Source: Microbacterium sp. AK009 (lineage in GTDB: Bacteria; Actinomycetota; Actinomycetes; Actinomycetales; Microbacteriaceae). Taken from it: a stretch of 64,000 nucleotides of DNA. Below, in pieces: positions 41,961-50,353 of this stretch. Under the pieces are notes generated by a model. It had not been told where the DNA came from, searched no databases, and worked only from the letters and a program-made list of their open reading frames with translations. The translations under genes were made by a program, and so were the position numbers. Positions within the stretch are counted from its first letter, which is position 1. Each line of letters starts with the position of its first letter. The stretch spans positions 776,896-840,895 of the forward strand of contig NZ_JACCCG010000001.1 of the NCBI RefSeq assembly GCF_013410955.1, given 5' to 3'.

Positions 41961-42221
41961 ATGCCTCTCAAAGTCAGCCTGGTTTCCGCCGACGCGGAGG
42001 TCTGGTCCGGCGAGGCGTCGCTGGTGGTCGCGAAGACCGTCGAGGGAGAGATCGGCTTCATGGCCGGCCACGAGCCGGTGCTGGCGATCCTCGCCGAGGG
42101 TCAGGTGCGGATCACCCGCACCGACGGCTCGAAGATCGTCGCCAACGCCCAGGACGGCTTCCTGTCGATGGAGCGCGACGAGGTCACGATCGTGGCAGGA
42201 AACGCTGCGCTGATCTCCTGA
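41961..42221 (+). CDS. atpC: ATP synthase subunit epsilon
   Basis: An 86-residue protein: the N-terminal beta sandwich of the epsilon subunit, with GEIGFMAGHEPVLAIL. The C-terminal inhibitory helices of E. coli epsilon (about 138 residues) are absent, as in several actinobacteria. It starts two bases after atpD. Confidence 0.94.
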   Translation: MPLKVSLVSADAEVWSGEASLVVAKTVEGEIGFMAGHEPVLAILAEGQVRITRTDGSKIVANAQDGFLSMERDEVTIVAGNAALIS

Positions 42222-42255
42222 CCGACTGATCCTCCTCTCCGCCTCCCGCGAGAGT

Positions 42256-42308
42256 GCAACTGGCCGCCGAGAGCACGGGTGAACCCCGCGCCTTCGGCGG
42301 CCAGTCGC
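42256..42308. terminator. atp operon terminator hairpin
   Basis: Arms of 15 nt (42256-42270 and 42294-42308) pair at 14 positions, including a perfect 12-bp ACTGGCCGCCGA stem. The 23-nt loop contains a smaller GGGT/ACCCC pairing. It lies 34 bp after atpC and has no T-run. Confidence 0.75.
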
Positions 42309-42339
42309 ATCCTCGCCCCGTGTTCTCCGGGGTATTCCC

Positions 42340-43092
42340 ATGCTGATCCTCCTGCCGCCCTCTGAAACCAAAGAGCCGGGCGGCGACGGCGTACCGATCG
42401 ATCTCGACGGCTTGGCGCTGCCCTCGCTGCGGCCGCAGCGCGCGGAGGTTCTCGCATCGCTGATCGCGCTGTCGGACGATGCCGATGAGGCTGCGCGGGT
42501 GCTGAAGCTCGGACCGCGTCAGCGCGACGAGATCGCCGTGAACACCGCCCTGCGCACCGCGCCGACGCGTCCCGCTGTCGACCGGTACACCGGGGTGCTC
42601 TTCGACGCACTCGATGCGTCGAGCCTCGACGCGGCATCGCGTCGCTGGCTGAAGACGCATGTGCTCATCCACTCCGCTCCGTTGGGCCCCGTGGGCGCCC
42701 TCGATCCCCTTCCCAACTACCGGCTGGGAGCCGGGGTGCGCCTCCCCGGGCTCGCGGCGCCCACCCGGCACTGGGCGCCTGCGGTCACGGCCGCGCTCGG
42801 CGCCGCGGCGCCGCCGTTCATCCTCGACCTCCGCTCCCACGCCTACGTCGCCCTCGGGCCGGTGCCCGCCGCCGTCGCCGCTGTCTCGCTCCGCGTCGTC
42901 GCCGACGCCCCCGGTGGGGCGCTGCGCGCGCTCAACCACTTCAACAAGCGCGCCAAGGGCGATCTCGTGCGTCGCCTCGCCCTCGAGCGGCCGCGCATCC
43001 GGAGCGTCGCAGGATTCCGACGGTGGGCGGATGACGCGGGGCTCCGGCTCGTCGGAGCCTCCGACTCCGCGGAGCTCGACCTGGTCGTCTGA
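42340..43092 (+). CDS. yaaA: YaaA-family peroxide stress protein
   Basis: A 250-residue protein of the DUF328/YaaA family. It opens LLPPSETK, and the family signature continues with FNKRAKGDLVRRLAL near 205. E. coli YaaA limits free iron during peroxide stress and binds DNA. Transcription seems independent of atp because the hairpin lies between. Convergent with the DUF4282 gene, six bases apart. Confidence 0.9.
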   Translation: MLILLPPSETKEPGGDGVPIDLDGLALPSLRPQRAEVLASLIALSDDADEAARVLKLGPRQRDEIAVNTALRTAPTRPAVDRYTGVLFDALDASSLDAASRRWLKTHVLIHSAPLGPVGALDPLPNYRLGAGVRLPGLAAPTRHWAPAVTAALGAAAPPFILDLRSHAYVALGPVPAAVAAVSLRVVADAPGGALRALNHFNKRAKGDLVRRLALERPRIRSVAGFRRWADDAGLRLVGASDSAELDLVV

Positions 43093-43098
43093 CGCCGG

Positions 43099-43566
43099 CT
43101 ACCGCCGCGTGTTCGCCGCGGTGCGCTCGGTGTTCTCCGCGATCGCGATGAGGGCGACGACCGCTTCGATGACGAATCGGAGCGCGATCACCGCGAGGAA
43201 GGAGAAGAGCGGGACGAGGATGACGGTGGCCACGATCAGCGATATGCCGGCGCCGGGGTTGAACCACAGGGCGCCGATGCCCTCGACGACGCCGGTCACC
43301 AGGTAAACGACGAAGGCGATGCCGATCGCCATGAGGCCCACGACGTAGAACACCGCGGCCAGGCGTCGCGTGATGAACGTGCGGAAGGACAGATCGAACA
43401 GCGAGCGGAAGAATCCGCGACGGACCCCGGCGGCATCCTGCTGTCCCACGGCGGGAACACCGGTGTCATCGACGCCTGCGATGCCGGGGGTAGTGGTGGA
43501 GTCGGTGGCCCGGGCCGCTTCGGCGGCGGGCTGGCGGGGCAGCGGGGGAGGGGCGTCGGTGCTCAT
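43099..43566 (-). CDS. DUF4282-family membrane protein
   Basis: A 155-residue protein. A Pro/Ala-rich N-terminal region (1-50) is followed by FFRSLFDLSFRTFITRRLA and two membrane helices (about 68-90 and 105-135). The DUF4282 family has no known role. Start ATG at 43566 with GAGGA upstream; a longer start at 43674 lacks support. Divergent from the next gene. Confidence 0.8.
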   Translation of the reverse strand: MSTDAPPPLPRQPAAEAARATDSTTTPGIAGVDDTGVPAVGQQDAAGVRRGFFRSLFDLSFRTFITRRLAAVFYVVGLMAIGIAFVVYLVTGVVEGIGALWFNPGAGISLIVATVILVPLFSFLAVIALRFVIEAVVALIAIAENTERTAANTRR

Positions 43567-43734
43567 GGGTCCTCGTCCTTCGATGGCGGCTTCCCGCAAC
43601 GTTACCGACCGCGACGCGCCCGACCCCGTGTTTCTGGGAATTTCCTCACAATGGCGGCGTCGCATCGATACCATGACGACGCGGGCAGACCATCCCGCCG
43701 TGCTTGCACGCTGGGGAAAAAACCTGGAGGTCTC

Positions 43735-44502
43735 ATGGATTCTTCGTACGACGGATACGGCGCGTTGCTGGCGTTCCTGCTCATCCTGCTGCCGCTCCTG
43801 CTCATCTTCGCGCTCGCGGGCTACCTGATTAGCTCCTTCTTCCTGATGAAGATCTTCGAGAAGGCGGGCGTCGAGGGGAAGTGGCGGGCCTGGGTCCCGG
43901 TTTACAACACCCTGGTCTTCGCCAAGCTCGGTGATCTCTCACCCTGGGTCATGCTGGGTGCCGTTGTGGCCTCGGCCCTGCTCAGCCAGGTACCGGTCAT
44001 CGGCTGGATCCTGTCCCTCGCGGCCATCGCAGTCGGGGTCATCGTCGGCTGGCGCGTGGGCCTGAAGCTCGGGAAGGACTGGCCCTACCTGCTCCTCTGG
44101 CTCATCCCCGGTGTCGGGACGCTGATCTGGCTCGGCATTCTCGCGTTCTCCTCCGACCGCTGGAACCCTCGCATTCCGCCGGCCCCATGGGCGAGCTCTT
44201 TCCTCAAGGACACCACCGTCTGGTCGGGCATTCCGCAGCAGCAAAGTGCCGTCGCCGCTCCCGGCTACGGCTACCCGCCGGCGGCACCGGGCGGTTCCGC
44301 TGCGCCGCCCGCCGGGTACGAGCCCGCCCCGGGCTACCAGGCACCGCCCGCGCCGGCCGCCGCACCGCCGGCGACTCCGCCTGCGACGTCCCCGGCACCG
44401 CCCGCCGCTCCGCCGGCCCCGCCCTCGGCCGACCCCACCCCGCCTCCGGCGGCTCCGCCCGCGAGCGAACCGCCCGCAGGTCCCGACGCTCCGCGTCCCT
44501 GA
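43735..44502 (+). CDS. Membrane protein with Pro/Ala-rich tail (DUF5684-like)
   Basis: A 255-residue protein with four hydrophobic segments (about 10-35, 60-82, 88-105, 115-135) including KAGVEGKWRAWVPVYNTLVFAKL, similar to DUF5684 signal-peptidase-associated proteins. The last 90 residues are a Pro/Ala-rich tail, PPAAPPAPP-like, of low complexity, probably reaching into the wall or cytoplasm. ATG with GGAGG upstream. A strong terminator follows. Confidence 0.75.
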   Translation: MDSSYDGYGALLAFLLILLPLLLIFALAGYLISSFFLMKIFEKAGVEGKWRAWVPVYNTLVFAKLGDLSPWVMLGAVVASALLSQVPVIGWILSLAAIAVGVIVGWRVGLKLGKDWPYLLLWLIPGVGTLIWLGILAFSSDRWNPRIPPAPWASSFLKDTTVWSGIPQQQSAVAAPGYGYPPAAPGGSAAPPAGYEPAPGYQAPPAPAAAPPATPPATSPAPPAAPPAPPSADPTPPPAAPPASEPPAGPDAPRP

Positions 44503-44508
44503 CCCGCT

Positions 44509-44543
44509 GCGACAGCCCCCGGCCCACCGCCGGGGGCTGTCGC
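44509..44543. terminator. Terminator hairpin with perfect 15-bp stem
   Basis: GCGACAGCCCCCGGC (44509-44523) pairs perfectly with 44529-44543 over a CCACC loop. It comes six bases after the stop of the Pro-rich membrane-protein gene. There is no T-run. Confidence 0.85.
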
Positions 44544-44558
44544 CGTAGTCGTCCCCGG

Positions 44559-44564
44559 TAGCGT
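44559..44564 (+). promoter_or_regulatory. -10 box TAGCGT, six bases before the ATG at 44571
   Basis: TAGCGT-GGAGGG-ATG. This has the same six-base spacing as the other leaderless-type starts; GGAGGG could also act as a ribosome site if transcription starts earlier. Confidence 0.45.
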
Positions 44565-44570
44565 GGAGGG

Positions 44571-45554
44571 ATGAATGCTGTCCCGCTTCGCCGCCTCGGC
44601 TCATCCGGTCTGCTCGTCTCGGCCGTCGGCCTCGGCTGCAACAACTTCGGCCGGCCGGGCACGCGCACCGAGACCATCGAGGGCACTCGCGCCGTCCTCG
44701 ACGCCGCGATCGACGCGGGGGTGACCTTCCTCGACACCGCCGACATGTACGGGGGTGATCCCGGCCAGTCAGAGGCCCTCATGGGGGAGGCTCTCGCCGG
44801 CCGCCGCGACCAGGTCGTGCTCGCGACGAAGTTCGGCCACTCCGGCCGAGACATGGGATACGGCCTGGCGGGCGCCAAGGCATCCCGCGCGTACATCCGG
44901 CGCGCGGTCGAAGCCTCCCTCACCAGGCTGCAGACCGACTGGATCGACCTCTACCAGCTGCACACGCCCGACCCGGGGACCCCCATCGGGGAGACCTTGG
45001 ACGCCCTGAACGACCTGGTCCGCGAGGGGAAGGTGCGCTACATCGGGCATTCCAATCTGAGCGGCTGGCAGATCGCCGAGGCGCACTTCGTCGCCGAGCG
45101 CCGCGGCACCGTGCCGTTCGTATCATCGCAGGACCACTACAGCCTTCTCGCGCGGGCATCGGAACGCGAGCGGCTGCCCGCCGCCGAGCATTTCGGCCTG
45201 GGGTTCCTCCCGTACTTCCCGCTTCACAACGGTCTGCTCACCGGCAAGTTCTCCCGCACCGAGGCGCCCTCCGACACCCGCATCATGCGTCAGCGCCCGC
45301 ACCTGTGGGAGAACGCGCCGTGGGACGCTCTCGAGGCCTACGAGTCCTTCTGTCGCGCGCAGGGCATCACGATGCTCGAGGCGACCTTCGGTTGGCTGCT
45401 GGCGCGATCGTCGATCTCGAGCGTCATCGCCGGAGCGACGAGCCCTGACCAGGTGCGCGCGAACGCTGCCGCGGCCACCGCGTGGACGCCCACCGTCGCC
45501 GACGTCGCCGAGATCGACGCGATCTTCCCCCTGCCCGACGACCCCGCAGCCTGA
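44571..45554 (+). CDS. Aldo/keto reductase
   Basis: A 327-residue NADPH-dependent oxidoreductase of the AKR superfamily. Catalytic Asp and Tyr are in FLDTADMYG, Lys in ATKFGHSG and His in LYQLHTPDPG. VIAGATSPDQVRAN binds the cofactor phosphate. It reduces carbonyl compounds; the substrate is unknown. Start ATG is right behind a -10 box. Confidence 0.93.
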   Translation: MNAVPLRRLGSSGLLVSAVGLGCNNFGRPGTRTETIEGTRAVLDAAIDAGVTFLDTADMYGGDPGQSEALMGEALAGRRDQVVLATKFGHSGRDMGYGLAGAKASRAYIRRAVEASLTRLQTDWIDLYQLHTPDPGTPIGETLDALNDLVREGKVRYIGHSNLSGWQIAEAHFVAERRGTVPFVSSQDHYSLLARASERERLPAAEHFGLGFLPYFPLHNGLLTGKFSRTEAPSDTRIMRQRPHLWENAPWDALEAYESFCRAQGITMLEATFGWLLARSSISSVIAGATSPDQVRANAAAATAWTPTVADVAEIDAIFPLPDDPAA

Positions 45555-45573
45555 GCGGGATCGCTCACGGCGA

Positions 45574-45598
45574 GCCGGTTCGCTCAGAGCGCACCGGC
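45574..45598. terminator. Terminator hairpin after the aldo/keto reductase gene
   Basis: Two 12-nt arms, GCCGGTTCGCTC and GAGCGCACCGGC, match at 11 positions around a single base. The real stem would be about 10 bp with a small loop. It sits 20 bp past the stop codon. Confidence 0.6.
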
Positions 45599-45606
45599 CA
45601 CGGTGG

Positions 45607-45632
45607 TTGACATGACGCAACGGCTGTAGCGT
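45607..45632 (+). promoter_or_regulatory. Possible promoter of the ABC exporter operon
   Basis: A perfect -35 TTGACA (45607-45612) is followed, 14 bases later, by TAGCGT (45627-45632). The spacing is short for a normal promoter. The gene starts about 48 bases after it. Confidence 0.4.
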
Positions 45633-45679
45633 TCACAGGTGCGCCCGCCCCGCGGACGTGCGTCGTGGAAGGGAACCCT

Positions 45680-47410
45680 GTGCTCGGCAAGCTCCTCGCC
45701 CGCTACCTCCGCCCCGGCTGGCCGCTCATCATCGCCGTGGTGGTGTTCCAGCTCGCGCAGTCGATCGCCTCGCTGCTGCTGCCCACGCTCAACGCCGACA
45801 TCATCGACAACGGCGTCATCACCGGCGACATCCCCTACATCTGGTCGACCGGTGGGGTCATGCTCGGGATCAGCCTCGTGCAGATCGTGTGCGCCATCGT
45901 CGCGGTGTACTTCGGCTCCCGCCTGGCGATGGGGGTGGGACGCCAGATGCGGGCCGACCTGTTCCATCGGGTCGTCGCCTTCTCGCAGCGCGAGGTCGGT
46001 CACTTCGGGGCCGCTTCGCTCATCACCCGCAACACCAACGACGTCCAGCAGGTGCAGATGCTGGTTCAGGTGTCGGCGACCCTCATGGTGTCCGCGCCGA
46101 TCCTCGCGGTCGGCGGCGTCATCCTCGCCATCAGCCAGGATGTCGGTCTGTCGTGGCTGATGGCCGTGTCGATCCCGGCGCTCCTCGTCATCGTCGGTCT
46201 GATCGTGTGGCGCATGGTGCCCGCCTTCACCGTCATGCAGAAGCGGATCGACCGGGTGAACCAGATCCTGCGCGAGCAGCTCAGCGGCATCCGCGTCATC
46301 CGCGCCTTCGTGCGGGAGCCCCAGGAACGTGCGCGTTTCTCGGTCGCGAGCGCGGAAGTGATGGCCACCGGCCTTCGCGCCGGCAACCTCATGGCGTTGA
46401 TGTTCCCGGCGGTGATGCTGGTGCTGAACGTCTCGAGCGTCGCGGTGATCTGGTTCGGCGCGTTCCAGGTGCAGCAGAACGACGTGCAGATCGGCACGCT
46501 CTTCGCCTTTCTGACCTACATCATGCAGATCCTCATGGGCGTCATGATGGCCACGTTCATGTTCGTGATGATCCCCCGAGCCGCGGTCTGCGCCGATCGC
46601 ATCGGCGAGGTGCTCGCCACCGATCCCTCGGTCGCACCGCCTGCCGTCCCGGTCACTCCGCCGGCGCCCCGCGGTGCCCTGCGCTTCGACGGCGTGGCGT
46701 TCGCCTACCCCGGTGCCGCCGACCCCGTTCTCAGCGACATCTCCTTCGAGGTCGCGCCCGGGACGACGACGGCCGTCATCGGGTCGACGGGGTCGGGCAA
46801 GACCACCCTGATCGGGCTCGTGCCGCGACTCTTCGACGCCACATCGGGCTCGGTCCAGGTGGACGGAACGGACGTCCGCGACGTCGACCCCGACGAACTG
46901 TGGCGGCGCGTGGGGCTCGTCCCGCAGCGGGCGTTCCTGTTCTCGGGAACGGTCGCCTCGAACCTCCGTTACGGCGACCCCGACGCCGGAGATGCCGAGC
47001 TGTGGCACGCCCTCGAACTCGCACAGGCCGCGGACTTCGTCCGTGCCATGCCGGAGCAGCTGCACGCTCCGATCGCGCAGGGCGGCAACAACGTGTCGGG
47101 CGGGCAGCGCCAGCGGCTGGCCATCGCGCGAGCACTGGTGAAGAAGCCCGAGATCTACCTCTTCGACGATGCGTTCTCCGCGCTGGATCTGGCCACCGAC
47201 GCGGCGCTGCGCGACGCACTGGACACCCATCTGCCGCACACGACGCGGATCGTCGTGGCCCAGCGGGTCTCCACCGTCCAGAGCGCCGACCAGATCATCG
47301 TGCTCGACCACGGCCGCGTGGTCGGCATCGGCACCCACGACGAGCTTCTCGATTCCAGCCAGACCTACCGCGAGATCGTGGAGTCGCAGCTCTCGGTGGA
47401 GGCGGCATGA
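45680..47410 (+). CDS. Heterodimeric ABC exporter subunit, degenerate-site type
   Basis: A 576-residue half-transporter: six membrane helices (1-310) and a nucleotide-binding domain. Walker A GSTGSGKTTL and signature VSGGQRQR are normal. Walker B reads LFDDAF with Asp in place of the catalytic Glu, and the H-loop is AQRVST with Gln for His. These changes mark the non-hydrolysing site of exporters like TM287/288 or LmrCD. Start: GTG at 45680 with GGAAGGGA upstream; the GTG at 45665 lacks one. ATGA overlap with its partner. Confidence 0.92.
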   Translation: MLGKLLARYLRPGWPLIIAVVVFQLAQSIASLLLPTLNADIIDNGVITGDIPYIWSTGGVMLGISLVQIVCAIVAVYFGSRLAMGVGRQMRADLFHRVVAFSQREVGHFGAASLITRNTNDVQQVQMLVQVSATLMVSAPILAVGGVILAISQDVGLSWLMAVSIPALLVIVGLIVWRMVPAFTVMQKRIDRVNQILREQLSGIRVIRAFVREPQERARFSVASAEVMATGLRAGNLMALMFPAVMLVLNVSSVAVIWFGAFQVQQNDVQIGTLFAFLTYIMQILMGVMMATFMFVMIPRAAVCADRIGEVLATDPSVAPPAVPVTPPAPRGALRFDGVAFAYPGAADPVLSDISFEVAPGTTTAVIGSTGSGKTTLIGLVPRLFDATSGSVQVDGTDVRDVDPDELWRRVGLVPQRAFLFSGTVASNLRYGDPDAGDAELWHALELAQAADFVRAMPEQLHAPIAQGGNNVSGGQRQRLAIARALVKKPEIYLFDDAFSALDLATDAALRDALDTHLPHTTRIVVAQRVSTVQSADQIIVLDHGRVVGIGTHDELLDSSQTYREIVESQLSVEAA

Positions 47411-49398
47411 GCGGGCCGGGGCACGGGCGCATGCAGACCGCGCCGGTGGTGAAGGCGAAGAGCTTCGGCCCGAGCGCGCGGCGCCTGCTCGGCACCCTCA
47501 GTTCGGACAGGCCCCGACTGGTGGTCGTCCTCGTTCTCGGTGTCCTCAGCGTCGGACTGTCGGTGCTCGGCCCGAAACTGCTCGGCGACGCCACGAACAT
47601 CGTCTTCGCCGGGTTCCTCTCCCTCCAGGCGCCGGCAGGCGCGACCAAGCAGGAGGTCGTCGACCAACTCGTCGCCGCCGGGCAGCAGCAGCAGGCCGAC
47701 CTCGTCCGCGCCGTCGACTTCACCCCGGGCGCCGGCATCGCGTTCGACGCGCTCGGGGCGGTCATCCTCGCCGTCCTCGCCGTCTACGTGTTCTCGAGCG
47801 TCTTCGGCTGGCTGCAGGCACGGCTGCTCAACGGCATCGTGCAGCGGGCGATGAACCGTCTGCGGCTGCAGGTGGAGGACAAGATCCACCGTCTGCCCCT
47901 GTCGTACTTCGACCGGGTGCAGCGCGGCGAACTGCTCAGCCGAGTCACCAACGACGTCGACAACATCGGCCAGTCGATGCAGCAGACGCTGTCGCAGGTG
48001 ATCATCTCGCTTCTGACGGTCATCGGCGTCATGGTGATGATGTTCCTCATTTCCCCGCTCCTCGCGGTGATCGCCCTGGTGACCGTGCCGCTGACACTCG
48101 TCATCACCGCCGTGGTGGCTGCTCGCTCGCAGAAGCTCTTCGCCGCGCAGTGGAAGGCGACCGGTGTACTCAATGCCCGGGTCGAGGAGACCTTCTCGGG
48201 CCACGCGATCGTGAAGGTGTTCGGCCATCAGCGTGAGGTGGAAGCCGACTTCCTCGCCGAGAACGAAGAGGTTTACCGGGCGAGCTTCGGCGCGCAGTTC
48301 CTCTCCGGCATCATCCAGCCCGCGATGATGTTCGTCGGCAACCTCGTCTACGTCGCCATCGCGGTCGTGGGCGGCATCCAGGTGGCATCCGGTCTTCTGT
48401 CCATCGGCAGCGTGCAGGCCTTCATCCAGTACTCGAGGCAGTTCACTCAGCCGCTCGCGCAACTGGGCTCGATGGCCAATCTGCTGCAGTCGGGTGTCGC
48501 CAGTGCCGAGCGGGTGTTCGAGTTGCTCGACGAGGCCGAGCAGACTCCCGACGCCGAGCCCGCCCAGACCGCTCCGGCGTCGGCCAAGCAGCTGGCGTTC
48601 GAGGACGTGTCGTTCCGGTACGCCGCCGACACCCCGCTCATCGACGACCTCGACCTCACCGTGGAACCGGGGAGCACGATCGCCATCGTCGGTCCGACCG
48701 GGGCGGGCAAGACCACGCTGGTCAACCTGATCATGCGCTTCTACGACGTCGATGCGGGACGCATCGCGCTCGACGGCGTCGACACCCGCCTGATGACCCG
48801 CGACGACCTCCGCTCCCGCACCGGCATGGTGCTTCAGGACACATGGCTGTTCGCCGGCACCATCCGCGAGAACATCGCCTACGGGCGCCCGGAAGCCGAC
48901 GAGGCCGACATCCTCGCCGCGGCGCGCGCTGCGTATGTCGACCGGTTCGTCCACGCCCTGCCGGACGGCTATGACACCGTCCTCGACGATGAGGCGGGAA
49001 ACCTGAGCGTGGGCGAGCGCCAGCTCATCACCATCGCCCGCGCATTCCTCGCCGATCCGCGCATCCTCATCCTCGATGAGGCGACCTCGTCGGTCGACAC
49101 CCGCACCGAGCTGCTGATCCAGCGGGCGATGTCGCAGTTGCGGCAGGACCGCACGGCCTTCGTCATCGCCCACCGACTCTCGACGATCCGCGACGCCGAC
49201 CTCATCCTGGTGATGGAGGACGGCCGCATCGTCGAGCAGGGCACGCACGACGCGTTGCTCGCAGCCGGCGGCGCCTATCGTCGTCTGTCGGATGCGCAGT
49301 TCCGCGCGGCCGTGACCGATGCCGAGGGCGGGGAATCGGATGCCGCGGATCCGGCGGGGGAGTCCGCGGGGCCGTCCCCCGTGTCCACTAGGATGTGA
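47407..49398 (+). CDS. Heterodimeric ABC exporter subunit, catalytic type
   Basis: A 663-residue half-transporter, the partner of the preceding protein. Six membrane helices (about 35-370) precede a nucleotide-binding domain with Walker A GPTGAGKTTL, Walker B LILDEATSSVD with the catalytic Glu, and H-loop AHRLST. Its signature is LSVGERQ, not LSGGQ, and it faces the degenerate site of the partner. A large hydrophilic insertion follows the first helix (about 67-105). Substrate (drug, lipid or peptide) unknown. Confidence 0.92.
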   Translation: MSGPGHGRMQTAPVVKAKSFGPSARRLLGTLSSDRPRLVVVLVLGVLSVGLSVLGPKLLGDATNIVFAGFLSLQAPAGATKQEVVDQLVAAGQQQQADLVRAVDFTPGAGIAFDALGAVILAVLAVYVFSSVFGWLQARLLNGIVQRAMNRLRLQVEDKIHRLPLSYFDRVQRGELLSRVTNDVDNIGQSMQQTLSQVIISLLTVIGVMVMMFLISPLLAVIALVTVPLTLVITAVVAARSQKLFAAQWKATGVLNARVEETFSGHAIVKVFGHQREVEADFLAENEEVYRASFGAQFLSGIIQPAMMFVGNLVYVAIAVVGGIQVASGLLSIGSVQAFIQYSRQFTQPLAQLGSMANLLQSGVASAERVFELLDEAEQTPDAEPAQTAPASAKQLAFEDVSFRYAADTPLIDDLDLTVEPGSTIAIVGPTGAGKTTLVNLIMRFYDVDAGRIALDGVDTRLMTRDDLRSRTGMVLQDTWLFAGTIRENIAYGRPEADEADILAAARAAYVDRFVHALPDGYDTVLDDEAGNLSVGERQLITIARAFLADPRILILDEATSSVDTRTELLIQRAMSQLRQDRTAFVIAHRLSTIRDADLILVMEDGRIVEQGTHDALLAAGGAYRRLSDAQFRAAVTDAEGGESDAADPAGESAGPSPVSTRM

Positions 49399-49467
49399 AG
49401 ACGCCACCGGTGGCGGTCATGCCGATCCGGTTGCCGATGAGAGCCGACGTGGGGGAGAGGAGAGCAG

Positions 49468-50286
49468 GTGCCTGAGATCTCCTCCGGAGACCGCGTGATC
49501 GAGCTCCCGGGCGCGACGCTGTCACTGCGCTGGGCCGCCACCACGCACACCGGACGCCGACGCGAGGTGAATCAGGACGCCGTGCTCGCCTCGTTCCCGT
49601 TGTTCGCCGTCGCCGACGGCATGGGCGGACACATCGGGGGCGAGATCGCCAGCGCCAGCACCGTCGATCGGCTCCGCGCCGTCGTGGAGGCGGGCTCGGT
49701 GAGCGCGAAGACGATCGAGAAGGCGCTCGGTCGTGCGGTGAAGGACATCGCCTCGCACGCCGAGACGACCGACGACGGCACCGGCACGACGCTCACGGGC
49801 GTCTACCTGGATGCGACGACCGAACCGGCCACCTGGGTCACGTTGAACATCGGGGACTCGCGGGTCTACGTGCAGCGTGACGACGACGTCGTGCAGGTCA
49901 CCACCGATCACTCGGTCGTGCAGGAGCTCGTCGCTTCGGGGCGTCTCAGCCCCGAAGAGGCCGAGAACCACCCCTACGGCAATGTCATCACCCGAGCGGT
50001 CGGACCCAGCGAGAGCGTGACACCCGACTACGTGCGTCTCGACATCGTCGACGGCGATCGCTTCGTGGTGTGCTCCGACGGTCTCACCAAAGAGCTGACG
50101 GATTTCGGGATCCGCCATTTCCTCGCGCAGCACGACGATCCCGCCGGTGCCGTGGCCGCGATGCTCGATGCGGCGCTGGAGAACGGCGGTCGCGACAACA
50201 TCACCATCATCGTGGTGAACGTCTCCCTGCGCGAGAAGACCTCGGGCGCGGCAGCCGGCGTCGATTCCTCCACAGCCTCGGCCTGA
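49468..50286 (+). CDS. PP2C-family Ser/Thr phosphatase
   Basis: A 272-residue metal-dependent protein phosphatase with all PP2C motifs: RREVNQDA, VADGMGGHIGGE, GTGTTLTG, NIGDSRVY, TDHSVVQELV, NVITRAVG, CSDGL and GGRDNITIIVV. The Asp residues binding Mn/Mg are present. It probably dephosphorylates proteins modified by an STPK, but no kinase lies in the window. The GTG start has GAGGAGAG upstream. A membrane-anchored FtsK-type ATPase gene follows. Confidence 0.94.
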   Translation: MPEISSGDRVIELPGATLSLRWAATTHTGRRREVNQDAVLASFPLFAVADGMGGHIGGEIASASTVDRLRAVVEAGSVSAKTIEKALGRAVKDIASHAETTDDGTGTTLTGVYLDATTEPATWVTLNIGDSRVYVQRDDDVVQVTTDHSVVQELVASGRLSPEEAENHPYGNVITRAVGPSESVTPDYVRLDIVDGDRFVVCSDGLTKELTDFGIRHFLAQHDDPAGAVAAMLDAALENGGRDNITIIVVNVSLREKTSGAAAGVDSSTASA

Positions 50287-50353
50287 GGGCGAGTTCTCCA
50301 CCGATCGGGAGTGACGTGCACCATCACGTCCGCTCCGTGTCCAGGGTGGGTGG

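Noticed and set aside
45658..49398. A 1246-residue frame covering both exporter genes
   Set aside because: Its first half is an out-of-frame reading of the first exporter subunit; only the part from 47407 encodes the second subunit.
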